Part shown: piece after piece, positions 8,951-17,269 of the stretch
How positions within the stretch are numbered: position 1 is the first letter of the stretch
Layout of the letters: each line of letters opens with the position of its first letter
Assembly (NCBI GenBank): GCA_900473685.1
Contig: UCNE01000017.1
Location: forward strand, 79,749-143,748
Source: Hyphomicrobiales bacterium
GTDB lineage: Bacteria; Pseudomonadota; Alphaproteobacteria; Rhizobiales; Rhizobiaceae
DNA length: 64,000 nucleotides
Direction of reading: 5' to 3'
Notes under the pieces: model-generated
Told to the model about the DNA's origin: nothing
The model's input: only the letters and a program-made list of their open reading frames with translations
The model's database searches: none
Program-made: the position numbers and the translations under genes

Positions 8951-9728
8951 CCGCCTTCTCCGTCGCCGCGGCCAACCCCTTGGAGATTGGCCCGGCGATA
9001 TCTGCCGACAGCATCGCCGTCAGCCCGGCGGCGGTGGTTCCGCCATAGTCCGTGAAGATCCGAACTGTATCGGCCGGTGTTTCCAAAGCCCCGGCCAGCC
9101 ATGTCCCGGCACCCAGAAAAAGCTGGCGGACAGCGATGTCGGCCACATCCGGCGCCACCCCGTTTTTAATCGCATCCCGGATCATCACATCGGCAAAAGC
9201 GGCAATGAAGGCCGGACCAGAACCGGTCAGCGCGGTGAAATAATCCAGCTCGCTTTCTGTCGACAATTTCGCCGTCTTCCCGGAACAGGCGAAAAAGCGG
9301 TCAGCAAAGACCTCATCCGCCACAGTTGTTTCAGATGTCGAAAACCACGGTGTGAAGGACAGCCCCTGCTCGGCGCAGGCATTCGGCATGGCGCGGATGA
9401 TACGTTCGCTTTTGAAGCGTGCCTGGATTGCTGCTGCAGAGACTCGAGCCATGACCGAGATGACCAGCTTGCCGGACAGATCGAGGTCCAGCGCATCGAT
9501 ATCTTCCGGCCGCACGGACAGGATAACGATATCAGCCTCTGCCACCAGCGCCTGGTTATCGGTGGTAAACTGGATATCCGGCCAGGCTTCAAACCCGGCC
9601 TTGCTGCCACTGCGCGACGACAGGATCAGATCGGCGGCAGCGACGAACCCTTTGGCCAGCGCAGGGCGAAGCAAAGCCCCGCCCAGCCAGCCCGTTCCGC
9701 CGATGACGCCGAGCGTGGTCAAGCCCAT
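8940..9728 (-). CDS. Pyrroline-5-carboxylate reductase-like protein
   Basis: 262 residues. The N-terminal Rossmann motif GVIGGTGWLGGAL and the C-terminal dimer helix segment YFTALTGSGPAFIAAFADVM (the ProC signature region) place it in the P5C reductase family. The glycine motif GGTGWLG differs from the usual GxGNMG. True ProC makes proline from P5C with NAD(P)H. Divergent members without proven activity are common, so I leave out a gene symbol. Its start overlaps the end of the M29 aminopeptidase gene by 10 bp, implying translational coupling. Confidence 0.82.
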   Translation of the reverse strand: MGLTTLGVIGGTGWLGGALLRPALAKGFVAAADLILSSRSGSKAGFEAWPDIQFTTDNQALVAEADIVILSVRPEDIDALDLDLSGKLVISVMARVSAAAIQARFKSERIIRAMPNACAEQGLSFTPWFSTSETTVADEVFADRFFACSGKTAKLSTESELDYFTALTGSGPAFIAAFADVMIRDAIKNGVAPDVADIAVRQLFLGAGTWLAGALETPADTVRIFTDYGGTTAAGLTAMLSADIAGPISKGLAAATEKAAKG

Positions 9729-10966
9729 TCGCCCTTGCGCATGACCGGAACCTTGGCCCCGTCAGCGCGAACGCCGTCGATATCGACCTCGCCGGAGCCG
9801 ATCATCCAGTCAATATGGATCAGGCTGGAATTGCCACCCTGCGCCGTGATCTGCTCCTGGCTGAGCGTTGCGCCATCTAGGAAGCACTTCGAATAGCACT
9901 GGCCGAGCGCGATGTGGCAGGAGGCATTTTCATCGAACAGCGTGTTGTAGAACAGAACGCCGCTGGCCGAGATCGGCGAGGAATGCGGCACCAGCGCCAC
10001 TTCACCGAGACGGCGGGCGCCCTCGTCCGTGTCCAGCACCTTGTTCAGCACTTCCTCGCCCTTGGTTGCCTTCGCTTCGACAATCCGGCCGCCTTCGAAG
10101 CGCACCTGGATATTGTCGATCAGCGTGCCCTGATGCGACAGCGGCTTGGTGCTCGACACATGGCCATCGACACGCAGCGCATGCGGCGTGGTAAAGACTT
10201 CTTCGGTCGGAATATTCGGGTTGCAGGTGATGCCGTTCTTCGCCGTTGAAGCGCCGCCGTGCCATTCGTGACCATCGGCGAGCCCGACCGTCAGGTCCGT
10301 GCCCGGGCCGGTGAAATGCAGGGCGGAAAAACGCTCGCCGTTCAGCCATGCGGAACGTTTGGCGAGATTGGCATTGTGCTCCGTCCAGGCGGCAATCGGA
10401 TCGGCGACATCGACGCGGGAGGCGGCAAAGATCGCATTGGCGAGCTTTTCGACGGCAACCTGTTCGGCGTCATCCGGGAACATCTGCTTGGCCCAAGCGG
10501 GGTTGGGATAGGAAACGATGTTCCAGTTGATGTCGAAATTGGAGATCTTTTCGAGGGCCGGCTTGTAGGCCATCGACATCGCCTTGTTGGCGCGCGCCAC
10601 CTTGGCCGGGTCCTGCGCCGCCAGCATCATCGGGTTATCGCCGGATATGGCGAGACGGGCGGTGTTGGCACTAAAGGCCTTGGCCATGCCGTCATAAAGC
10701 CAGCCGCTGGCCTTGTCGAAGCTCTCGTCGGGTGCGTAAGCATAACGGGCAAGCGTTGTCTCCTCGTCGGAATAGAACGTCGTCACCAGCCCGGCGCCGG
10801 CAATATAGGCGTGCTTGGTGATCAGCCGCACCAGCGGCAAGGCGGCAATCGGCGCCGTGATCAGCAGATCCTGGCCGCGCTCGAGCCGCAGCCCGACCTT
10901 GATGGCCACCTCGGCGAGTTTGTCCAGTTTGACGGGATCGACGGCTTGGTGGACGGGAGAGGTCAT
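9719..10966 (-). CDS. M29 family metallo-aminopeptidase
   Basis: 415 residues from ATG 10966, preceded by AGCAGGA. Family M29 (thermophilic aminopeptidase/AmpS) features are visible: NIPTEEVFTTPH with the metal-binding Glu, FDENASCHIALGQCY with His and Tyr, and the late HIDWMIGS motif with His and Asp, giving the usual two-metal site. These are cytosolic dimeric enzymes that remove N-terminal residues with broad specificity. A P5C-reductase-like gene overlaps the 3' end, which may link peptide breakdown to proline or redox metabolism. That link is inference. Confidence 0.92.
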   Translation of the reverse strand: MTSPVHQAVDPVKLDKLAEVAIKVGLRLERGQDLLITAPIAALPLVRLITKHAYIAGAGLVTTFYSDEETTLARYAYAPDESFDKASGWLYDGMAKAFSANTARLAISGDNPMMLAAQDPAKVARANKAMSMAYKPALEKISNFDINWNIVSYPNPAWAKQMFPDDAEQVAVEKLANAIFAASRVDVADPIAAWTEHNANLAKRSAWLNGERFSALHFTGPGTDLTVGLADGHEWHGGASTAKNGITCNPNIPTEEVFTTPHALRVDGHVSSTKPLSHQGTLIDNIQVRFEGGRIVEAKATKGEEVLNKVLDTDEGARRLGEVALVPHSSPISASGVLFYNTLFDENASCHIALGQCYSKCFLDGATLSQEQITAQGGNSSLIHIDWMIGSGEVDIDGVRADGAKVPVMRKGEWA

Positions 10967-11051
10967 CGCATATTCCTGCTGGCTGGTTTTTCCGAACCAC
11001 CGGTTTAATGCGGTTCGGATCAAAACAGAAGGCTTTTGCGATGACCTTCAC

Positions 11052-11741
11052 TCAGGCGGCGATCCTGCTGTGCGCCAGGAGATAGGCGCCATGATGCTGC
11101 AGGAAGGCGAGCAGCCGCTCGGGATAATCCGCCGCCACCGCGCTCACCACGCTCGGCCGGACAGCAAGCGCCGCGCGCCAGGCGTTGACACGCGGCAGCC
11201 CATCAAAAATGCCGCTTGGAAGCAGCGCCTCGAACAGTTCGAAATAGCGAAACACCGGCGCAAAAACCGCATCGACCATGCTGAATTGTGAGTCGGCGAA
11301 ATACGGCCCCTCGGCAAGCTCCTGCTCAAGGGTAGTGAACTTCGTCCGAAGGACCTGCCGCTTTGCTTCGAACTGCGCACCGTCTGCCGTCGTCTCGTAG
11401 ACCCAGAGGTCGGCGAGGATGGAGGAGCCGAATTCCATCCAGCCGCGATGCCGGGCGCGCAACAGCGGGTCGGTGGGATGGAGCGCGGGACCACGCTGCG
11501 TTTCCTCCAGGTACTCACAGATGACAGCGCTTTCGAACAGGATCGCATCGGCACGGCCGCGCGGAACCGCCAGCAGCGGCACCTTGCCGAGCGGCGAGAT
11601 CCGCAGGAACCAATCCGGCTTGGCGGCTAGATCGATATAGGTCCGCTCAAACGGGACGCCCTTTTCCGACAGGACGATCGAGGCACGCTGAACATAGGGG
11701 CAGAGATGATGGCTGATGAGGGTGAGAACTTTCGAGTGCAT
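11052..11741 (-). CDS. Glutathione S-transferase family protein (CPxxxR type)
   Basis: 229 residues from ATG 11741, preceded by GGAGACC. The N-terminal thioredoxin fold begins KVLTLISHHLCPYVQRASIVL, with a Cys-Pro active site as in omega/beta-like GSTs. KVPLLAVPRG holds the cis-Pro and FESAVICEYLEE the glutathione gamma-Glu site. The C-terminal helical domain follows. Such enzymes reduce or conjugate electrophiles or dehydroascorbate. It is divergent from a marR gene, with two related palindromes in the 78-bp gap, so induction by a reactive compound is likely. Confidence 0.92.
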   Translation of the reverse strand: MHSKVLTLISHHLCPYVQRASIVLSEKGVPFERTYIDLAAKPDWFLRISPLGKVPLLAVPRGRADAILFESAVICEYLEETQRGPALHPTDPLLRARHRGWMEFGSSILADLWVYETTADGAQFEAKRQVLRTKFTTLEQELAEGPYFADSQFSMVDAVFAPVFRYFELFEALLPSGIFDGLPRVNAWRAALAVRPSVVSAVAADYPERLLAFLQHHGAYLLAHSRIAA

Positions 11742-11762
11742 GGCAGGTCTCCAGCTATTTAG

Positions 11763-11817
11763 ATGCAATTGCATATATTGTCATTTGCCATTTCCGTCAA
11801 GATAGATGTAAATGCAT
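11763..11817. promoter_or_regulatory. Paired putative MarR operators between gst and marR
   Basis: Site 1, ATGCAATTGCAT at 11763-11774, is a perfect palindrome. Site 2, ATGTAAATGCAT at 11806-11817, matches it at 10 of 12 positions and overlaps a second perfect palindrome, TAAATGCATTTA at 11809-11820. The centres are 43 bp apart, about four helical turns, so both would lie on one face of the DNA. Site 2 reaches the marR start codon. A TTGTCA / GATAGA promoter for marR can be placed between them. Confidence 0.68.
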
Positions 11818-11819
11818 TT

Positions 11820-12275
11820 ATGTCTGAGAAGCGAACCGATACGGATCAGCCGCCAAGCGCCGATGTCACCCTGGCCTGGATCAACCTGATGCGGGCGCAG
11901 CAGCGCGTACTCGGCGCGATCGAGCGCGATTTCAAGGATGCCGGAATGCCGCCGCTCGGCTGGTATGATGTGCTGTGGGAGCTGGCCCGGGCGCCGGACG
12001 GACGGCTGCGGCCCTTCGAGATCGAGGAGCGGACGCTGCTGGCACAATATAATCTCTCCCGCCTGATCGACCGGCTGGAGAAGGAAGGCCATGTCGAGCG
12101 CCGCACCTTCGATGACGACGGCCGGGGCCGCTGGGTGGTGATCACCGCAAAAGGCCGCAGCCTGCGCGAAGCAATGTGGGAGGTCTATGGCAAATCAATC
12201 GCACGTCATGTCGGCGCCAGGCTACCGGAGGGCGATGCGGCCCAACTTGCGGCGCTGCTGTCGAAACTCGCCTGA
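11820..12275 (+). CDS. MarR family transcriptional regulator
   Basis: 151 residues from ATG 11820. The MarR core is GWYDVLWELARAPDGRLRPFEI, then LLAQYNLSRLIDRLEKEGHV as recognition helix and RRTFDDDGRGRWVVITAKGRSL as wing. It is divergent from a GST gene; the start codon touches the second of two matching palindromes, so autorepression plus control of gst is the simplest reading. The 5' leader would be very short. It ends 2 bp before the end of the convergent ybaK-type gene. Confidence 0.92.
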   Translation: MSEKRTDTDQPPSADVTLAWINLMRAQQRVLGAIERDFKDAGMPPLGWYDVLWELARAPDGRLRPFEIEERTLLAQYNLSRLIDRLEKEGHVERRTFDDDGRGRWVVITAKGRSLREAMWEVYGKSIARHVGARLPEGDAAQLAALLSKLA

Positions 12276-12277
12276 GA

Positions 12278-12751
12278 TCAGGCGACCAGCGGCGCCGCCA
12301 CTGCCTTCAATGCCTTGCGCGCATCATCCGGTGCGAGCCGCACCTGCAGGCCGCGCTGGCCGCCATTGATATAGACCAGCGGCTCGGCAAGGGCCGTCTC
12401 CTCGATCGCCGTCGGCACCGGTTTCTTCTGCCCGAACGGGCTGATGCCGCCGACATGATAACCGGTCAACCGCTCGGCCTCGGCAGGCTTCATCATATTG
12501 GCCGACTTGCCCTGAAACGCCGCCGCCAGCTTCTTCATGCTGACTTCCCGATCGGACGGCACAACGACACAGACCGGCTTGCCGTCAACCTCCGCCATCA
12601 ACGTCTTCAATACGCGGCAGGGCTCCTCGCCCAGCGCCTCGGCCGCCGCCATGCCGATCCGGTCGGCAGATGGATCGTAGTCATAGGTATGAACGGTAAA
12701 GGCGGCTGCGGCCTTTGTCAGCGCAAGCGTTGCCCGGGTGCTCTTCGACAT
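12278..12751 (-). CDS. ybaK: YbaK-type Cys-tRNA(Pro) deacylase
   Basis: 157 residues. It is typical of the YbaK/EbsC editing domain: an N-terminal FTVHTYDYDP strand, EEPCRVLKTLMAEVDGKPV with the catalytic Lys region, VPSDREVSMKKLA, the KPAEAERLTGYHVGGISPFG signature, and a closing YINGGQRGLQVRL. YbaK hydrolyses Cys-tRNA(Pro) mischarged by ProRS, working in trans in the cytoplasm. It is a single gene, convergent with the marR gene upstream on the map. Confidence 0.93.
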   Translation of the reverse strand: MSKSTRATLALTKAAAAFTVHTYDYDPSADRIGMAAAEALGEEPCRVLKTLMAEVDGKPVCVVVPSDREVSMKKLAAAFQGKSANMMKPAEAERLTGYHVGGISPFGQKKPVPTAIEETALAEPLVYINGGQRGLQVRLAPDDARKALKAVAAPLVA

Positions 12752-12781
12752 GGTTTTCCGTTTGCTCTGCGATATGGACGG

Positions 12782-13003
12782 TCAGCGTTGGTGATCACGA
12801 TCAAGCTGCTCCAGGAGTTCCAAGCCCCGTTCTTTATTGCCACGCCCCGCCCTTAGTCGGAAACGTGTCTCAGAATCGAATTCGGCGATCGCCTTGGTGG
12901 AAAATTCTTCGAAAAGCTTATTGAGGCTCGTTCCGCGCGCGGACGCCAGCGCCTTCAAACGCTCATGCTGATCAGGCGGCAGCCTTATCGTCAGTGTGCT
13001 CAT
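12782..13003 (-). CDS. Ribbon-helix-helix antitoxin (probable)
   Basis: 73 residues from ATG 13003. The N-terminus STLTIRLPPDQHERLKALA continues into ARGTSLNKLFEEF, the beta-helix-helix pattern of Arc/MetJ/CopG DNA-binding proteins. The charged C-terminus (GRGNKERGLELLEQLDRD) would be the toxin-binding tail. Its ATG shares one base with the stop of the upstream PIN gene (TGATG), so the two are translationally coupled. The pair is likely a type II toxin-antitoxin module in which the antitoxin binds the operon promoter. Confidence 0.85.
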   Translation of the reverse strand: MSTLTIRLPPDQHERLKALASARGTSLNKLFEEFSTKAIAEFDSETRFRLRAGRGNKERGLELLEQLDRDHQR

Positions 13004-13428
13004 CAAAATTTCCTTTCTGCCAGCAATTCGCCGGCTGTCTGGATAGACAATTGCGGAAACAGCAATTCGGCGCGCGCGAAGTCCCGTTTATTCGCCGTAA
13101 CGATCGCCGCCGCACCGCCACCAATCGCCAGCTCGACCAAGTGATTGTCAGCCTCATCTTTAAGATTCGGGCGCCAGAGATAATAGATTGGTACCCAAAC
13201 ACAACAGGACAGAAAGGCGTCCAACAGCTCTGTCCGCTCGGCCGAAGAAAGAAACCGGGCGCCAAATAGCTCCTCCCTTCCGCAGACATCCTCATATTCG
13301 GCAAACAGCGAGTTCCCCATGAGAGGGATGAGCCTCTCCTGAAGACACAGCCTGATAATTTCTCGCGGCGCACCATCCGCATTCATGATGGCGGATATAA
13401 AGATGTTTGTGTCGACAACAACTTTCAT
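13003..13428 (-). CDS. PIN domain toxin, putative ribonuclease
   Basis: 141 residues. It begins KVVVDTNIFISAIM, with the first catalytic Asp at residue 6. The second acidic cluster is LKDEADNHLVELAI, and the last is ANKRDFAR after strand AAAIVTA. This matches the PIN-family 'putative toxin component' group (COG1569 type). PIN toxins are Mg2+-dependent RNases. The order is toxin first, then RHH antitoxin, which is the reverse of most type II pairs. There are no other mobile-element signs nearby. Confidence 0.87.
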   Translation of the reverse strand: MKVVVDTNIFISAIMNADGAPREIIRLCLQERLIPLMGNSLFAEYEDVCGREELFGARFLSSAERTELLDAFLSCCVWVPIYYLWRPNLKDEADNHLVELAIGGGAAAIVTANKRDFARAELLFPQLSIQTAGELLAERKF

Positions 13429-13479
13429 TTCCGAATGATAGCATATGCGCCATCAGCTTTCGAAGAAAAATCTCGCCCT

Positions 13480-13824
13480 TTAAAACATCGCCTCATAAAT
13501 CTCCGGCTTGAAACCGGCGGTGAACTTTCCATTGTGATCCAGCAGCGGGCGCTTGATCATCGACGGTTGGGCCAGCATCAAGGCAATCGCCTTGTCTTCA
13601 TAGAGATCCTGCTTGTCAGCATCCGGCAGTGCCCGAAACGTCGTCCCCGCCCTGTTCAGCACCGTCTCCCAGCCGAGCGCAGCCGTCCAGCGCTGAAGTG
13701 TTTCGCGCGAGACGCCGGAGGCCTTGTAGTCGTGGAAATCATAGGCGATCCCCTGGGCTTCCAGCCAGGTCCGCGCTTTCTTCATCGTGTCGCAGTTCTT
13801 GATGCCATAAATGGTCACGCTCAT
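13480..13824 (-). CDS. ArsC/Spx-fold reductase-like protein (YffB type)
   Basis: 114 residues from ATG 13824 after GAGGAAAAG. It begins VTIYGIKNCDTMKKARTWLEAQ, a thioredoxin-like fold with a single N-terminal Cys (KNCDTMKKA), and carries the ArsC/Spx-family SMIKRPLLD motif with the conserved Arg. The KNCDTMKKA motif is typical of the YffB/uncharacterised Spx-like subgroup rather than true arsenate reductases (CGTSR). Function is therefore uncertain; glutathione-dependent thiol reduction has been suggested for relatives. Confidence 0.88.
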   Translation of the reverse strand: MSVTIYGIKNCDTMKKARTWLEAQGIAYDFHDYKASGVSRETLQRWTAALGWETVLNRAGTTFRALPDADKQDLYEDKAIALMLAQPSMIKRPLLDHNGKFTAGFKPEIYEAMF

Positions 13825-13908
13825 GCACTTTTCCTCATTGCAGGCCCGCATTGCAGGCATGCGGGATAGCATGAAGATAACCGGCTGAGAACATACTAAC
13901 CGGCTGGA

Positions 13909-14688
13909 TCAGCGCTCCAACATATCGATCAGCTGCGGCAGATCGGCGACCGTCTCGATGATGTGATCGGCACCGGCGGCCTTGAGCTTGGCACCGACCT
14001 TTTCGTGCAATGCTGCGCGTTCATTTGGAGACAGAGCCGCCACCTCGTCCGGCGTCAGCCCCGCCTCGTTGCCGGAAAGGGTCAGGCCAACAGTGATGCA
14101 GCCGGCCGCCCCACCTTCGGCGATGCCCGGCTCGGTATCGTCAACCTTGATCACTGCGCCGGCCGGATAGACCATCAGGTCGAGAAAGCACTTGTACATG
14201 CCGATCGGCGTCGGGCGGCCAAGCGGCAGGTCGTCGGCGCAGATGAGATTTTCGGGCGCATAGCCCTGCTCTGCCGCCAGCGGCAAAACCCGCTCCATGA
14301 TCGAACGCGTATAGCCGGTGGTCGAGCCTATCTTGATGCCCTTGGCGCGCAGATAGGCGACCGCTTCGAGCGTGCCGGGGATAAGCGTGCAATAATCGCT
14401 GACGACCTCTTCGTTCAAGGGAACGAACAATTCATAGACCTTGTCGATGGCGCTTTCGTCCGGCGCCGTCCCCTGCGCCGATGTCCAGCGCGCCGCGATA
14501 TGCGGTGCAGACAGCATGGCGCTGATATGGGCACGCTTCGGCAGGCCCATCGGCTTGCGGGCATCAGCAATGGTCACATGGACACCGAATTTGCCAAATG
14601 TTTCGACAAAGGCGCCCATCGGCGCGAAGGAACCGAAATCGATGACGGTGCCGGCCCAGTCGAATATAACGGCCTTGAACTTGCTCAT
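13909..14688 (-). CDS. phnX: Phosphonoacetaldehyde hydrolase
   Basis: 259 residues. It is a HAD-superfamily enzyme: the nucleophile Asp10 in VIFDWAGTVIDFGS (the FDWAGT motif is diagnostic), Schiff-base Lys51 in MGLPKRAHI, GSTTGYTRSIM as motif II, and ICADDLPLGRPTP plus KVDDTEPGIAEG for metal binding. It cleaves phosphonoacetaldehyde to acetaldehyde and phosphate. It overlaps by 4 bp (ATGA) the upstream FAD-oxidoreductase gene, which probably generates its substrate from an aminoethylphosphonate. There is no PhnW transaminase or phosphonate transporter in the window. Confidence 0.95.
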   Translation of the reverse strand: MSKFKAVIFDWAGTVIDFGSFAPMGAFVETFGKFGVHVTIADARKPMGLPKRAHISAMLSAPHIAARWTSAQGTAPDESAIDKVYELFVPLNEEVVSDYCTLIPGTLEAVAYLRAKGIKIGSTTGYTRSIMERVLPLAAEQGYAPENLICADDLPLGRPTPIGMYKCFLDLMVYPAGAVIKVDDTEPGIAEGGAAGCITVGLTLSGNEAGLTPDEVAALSPNERAALHEKVGAKLKAAGADHIIETVADLPQLIDMLER

Positions 14689-15815
14689 GCGGCACTCCCA
14701 TAGAGTTCATTGATGGTTTCCTCGCCGATGCCGAACGCCGTCGAGGCGCCGTATCCAGCGGTGACGACGACGATGCGGACGCTGTCGGAAGGCTTGTCGG
14801 TAAAGCGCCAGCGATCCGGCGAGGACGCATAGGTCCCGAGCCAGCGCTCGGTGATCACCCGCCCCGGCAGATCGAGCACCCGGTCGAACTCGCCAAGGAT
14901 CAGATCATCGACGGCGTCCGACGCGAAAGGATCCGGCGTCGTGGAATAATGATGGCTGTCGCCAACCACCAGCGAGCCATCAGCCGACTGGGTGACGATC
15001 AGGTGAATACCGTTGTTGCGTTCGGCCTTCAGGTCCGCATCGAGACGCTTTTTCAGCGGTTCGGCCTCCGGCAGATCGGCATAGCCGAGATAGCGGCCAA
15101 GCCCGAGATCGGACATCACGGCCGTCTTGAAATGAACTGGCTGCTGCGGCCGCACACGCAGCATCTGCAGCTTGCAGCGGGTGACATTGTAGGCTGCGAT
15201 ACGCTCGGCAAAAAGACCGGTGAAATCATCGCCGGGGCAGACGACCACCGTTTCGGCCCCGATCACGCCATCTGCGGTTTGCACGCGTGGCGGTTCGACT
15301 GAAGTGACGGTGGTGATACGCAGGAAGGTGATTTCAAGTTGCTGCTCGAGAAACCGGGCCAGCAGCGGGATCGCCGTGCGGGATTCGACGCGAATTTCAT
15401 GCGGGCTGTAGAGCGAGACGCGGGCGGCATCGGCACGCAGGCTGGGTATGATTTCCTGCGCTTGCTGCGCCGTCAGCCTTTCGCAGCCTATGGCCATCTC
15501 CGTGCGCAGAAAGGCATCGATCACCGCTTCGGATTCATCCAGCCGGGAAGCCAGCACCATGCCGCGCTGGACGACGGCGATGCCGGCCTTGTCAACCGTT
15601 TCCGCCCAGATATCACGGGCGCGCCGCGCCATGGTCCAGCAATCGCCTGCCCCCTGGCCGGTGACGGTGACGAAGCCGAAATTGCGGACCGAGGCGCCAT
15701 TCGCCTGCGCATCCCGGTCGATGACGACAACCCTCTTCCCGCGCTTTGCCGCCGCATAGGCATGGGCAAGGCCGACAATACCGGCGCCGACAACGGCGAG
15801 ATCATAAATGGGCAT
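14685..15815 (-). CDS. FAD-dependent oxidoreductase of the phosphonate-associated type (TIGR03364-like)
   Basis: 376 residues from ATG 15815. The N-terminal dinucleotide motif is LAVVGAGIVGLAHAYAAAKRG, then RDAQANGASVRNFGFVTVTG, which I recognise as typical of the DAO-family group found next to phosphonatase genes. The C-terminus GYGASTAFGIGEE completes FAD binding. Relatives oxidatively deaminate 2-aminoethylphosphonate or its N-methyl form to phosphonoacetaldehyde; that assignment is recalled knowledge. The 4-bp overlap with phnX supports a two-step pathway. The frame is open further upstream, but the extension lacks family similarity. Confidence 0.85.
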   Translation of the reverse strand: MPIYDLAVVGAGIVGLAHAYAAAKRGKRVVVIDRDAQANGASVRNFGFVTVTGQGAGDCWTMARRARDIWAETVDKAGIAVVQRGMVLASRLDESEAVIDAFLRTEMAIGCERLTAQQAQEIIPSLRADAARVSLYSPHEIRVESRTAIPLLARFLEQQLEITFLRITTVTSVEPPRVQTADGVIGAETVVVCPGDDFTGLFAERIAAYNVTRCKLQMLRVRPQQPVHFKTAVMSDLGLGRYLGYADLPEAEPLKKRLDADLKAERNNGIHLIVTQSADGSLVVGDSHHYSTTPDPFASDAVDDLILGEFDRVLDLPGRVITERWLGTYASSPDRWRFTDKPSDSVRIVVVTAGYGASTAFGIGEETINELYGSAA

Positions 15816-15978
15816 GCGCGCTCCCCTGCCTGCGACGGAACAGGTCCGGCCTGACTGGCGGCTAAAAAGCGCATGTTCATAAAGGGAATATGACAACCGC
15901 CGGCGATACGGCGATTGTCCACGGCATTCACGCTGAAAGCTCCGGCGGCTGAAGCCACGGGAGCGGATAGCGATGGAC

Positions 15979-17037
15979 TCAGGCTTCGAGTGCACCCGGC
16001 TTGCGCGCAGCCTTTGTCCGCTCATCGCAGGCGATTTTCATCAGATTGTCCCTGCGGCGAGCGAAACGCTGCGAGGTGCGCGTCGCGACCAGGCCGGCCT
16101 GGGGCGCATGGATATCGATCGAGCCACCTTCCATGCCCGGCGCCGTGACGATCGTCGCCAGCAGATCACCGGCAGCGACGGTATCGCCGATGGTGCGGTG
16201 AAACAGCACGGCACCGGCCTGAGGCGCGCGGATCATCTCGATATTGTCGAGCGGTGTCACCTTGCCCTTGTAAGGCTCGAGGGGCGCAGCAGCGTCGCCA
16301 ACCGCGCCGCGTGCGGCGAGAAAACGCCAGAGCCCGTCCGCGTCCTTGCGGGCCATGTCCGGATAAACATCGCGTGTGCCGCGAAGCTCGACCGTGACCG
16401 CCAGACGGCCCGGCAGCCGCTTTGCCTTTTCGGATGTTTCATGTTTCCAGGCATAGCCGACCGCCTCTTCAAAGGCGCTGCTTTCACCATCGGCGAGAAA
16501 CACGGCTTCCATATCAAGCGCCGATGCCAGATCGGCAGCCTCGGGCCAAAAGGCCTCGTCGACATAGGTATACTGCACCGACTCGTCATCGCAGTGCAGA
16601 TCGAGCATGAGGTCGGCGCCCAGAGCCATATGCAGCAACTGCCGCTTCAACTGTTCAACTGCCGGATAACGCTCGAGATCATCGACCAGCGTCTGGCGCT
16701 CCGAAAGCGGGATCAGCGGGAACTCGCGGTTGAAATTGGTGCGCGACCCCAGATCGAAACGGCCCTGCAGATCGCCGAAATGCGATTGCGCCGTGCCGAT
16801 CGGATTGGCCTGCGGAACGATGGTGATGTCGCTGAGAATGGTGCCATCCGCATCCGCCCGACGCAGCTTTTCACAGAGGAAATGCAGGAGCGCGGTGCCC
16901 GGAAGTTCGTTGGCATGCAAGGCCGCCTGGATATAGATTTTCGGCGCCTTGTCATCGCGGCCCTTGAACCGGATGACCGGCAGCCGCCATTCGACACCCG
17001 GCGTATCGCCCTTGATGGTGATTTCAGAAATATCCAT
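15979..17037 (-). CDS. Succinylglutamate desuccinylase/aspartoacylase family protein
   Basis: 352 residues. It is a zinc carboxypeptidase-fold amidohydrolase: ligands His41 and Glu44 in ALHANELPG and His148 in LMLDLHCDDE. The N-terminal half is the catalytic domain. The C-terminal part (VTPLDNIEMIRAPQAGAVL to IHAPQAGLV) is the beta-barrel region often seen in AstE/AspA-like proteins. Members cleave N-acyl amino acids or related amides. It lies 163 bp upstream of the phosphonate pair on the same strand; a shared role is possible but unproven. Confidence 0.88.
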   Translation of the reverse strand: MDISEITIKGDTPGVEWRLPVIRFKGRDDKAPKIYIQAALHANELPGTALLHFLCEKLRRADADGTILSDITIVPQANPIGTAQSHFGDLQGRFDLGSRTNFNREFPLIPLSERQTLVDDLERYPAVEQLKRQLLHMALGADLMLDLHCDDESVQYTYVDEAFWPEAADLASALDMEAVFLADGESSAFEEAVGYAWKHETSEKAKRLPGRLAVTVELRGTRDVYPDMARKDADGLWRFLAARGAVGDAAAPLEPYKGKVTPLDNIEMIRAPQAGAVLFHRTIGDTVAAGDLLATIVTAPGMEGGSIDIHAPQAGLVATRTSQRFARRRDNLMKIACDERTKAARKPGALEA

Positions 17038-17269
17038 GACATGCCTCCCGTTTTTGATTTCAGGGGCTTATGCGGCTTCAGCCTGAGACACGCAAGATGT
17101 CAGAAATTGCGGCTTGTCCAACATCACGGCACCGCTCCGATCGCACAACGCAACCGGCGCATGGCATGCCACACGCCGGACGCGTTCCAAAGGCTGGGGA
17201 ATTTGGCGGATCGCAGACACAGTCCTCGCAAGACCAGCCCCAGCGGCTCCTCACCGCCCCCAAAAACAG

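Noticed and set aside
13480..13824. True arsenate reductase ArsC
   Set aside because: The active-site region KNCDTMKKA fits the YffB/Spx-like subgroup, not the CGTSR arsenate-reductase motif, and no ars genes are nearby.
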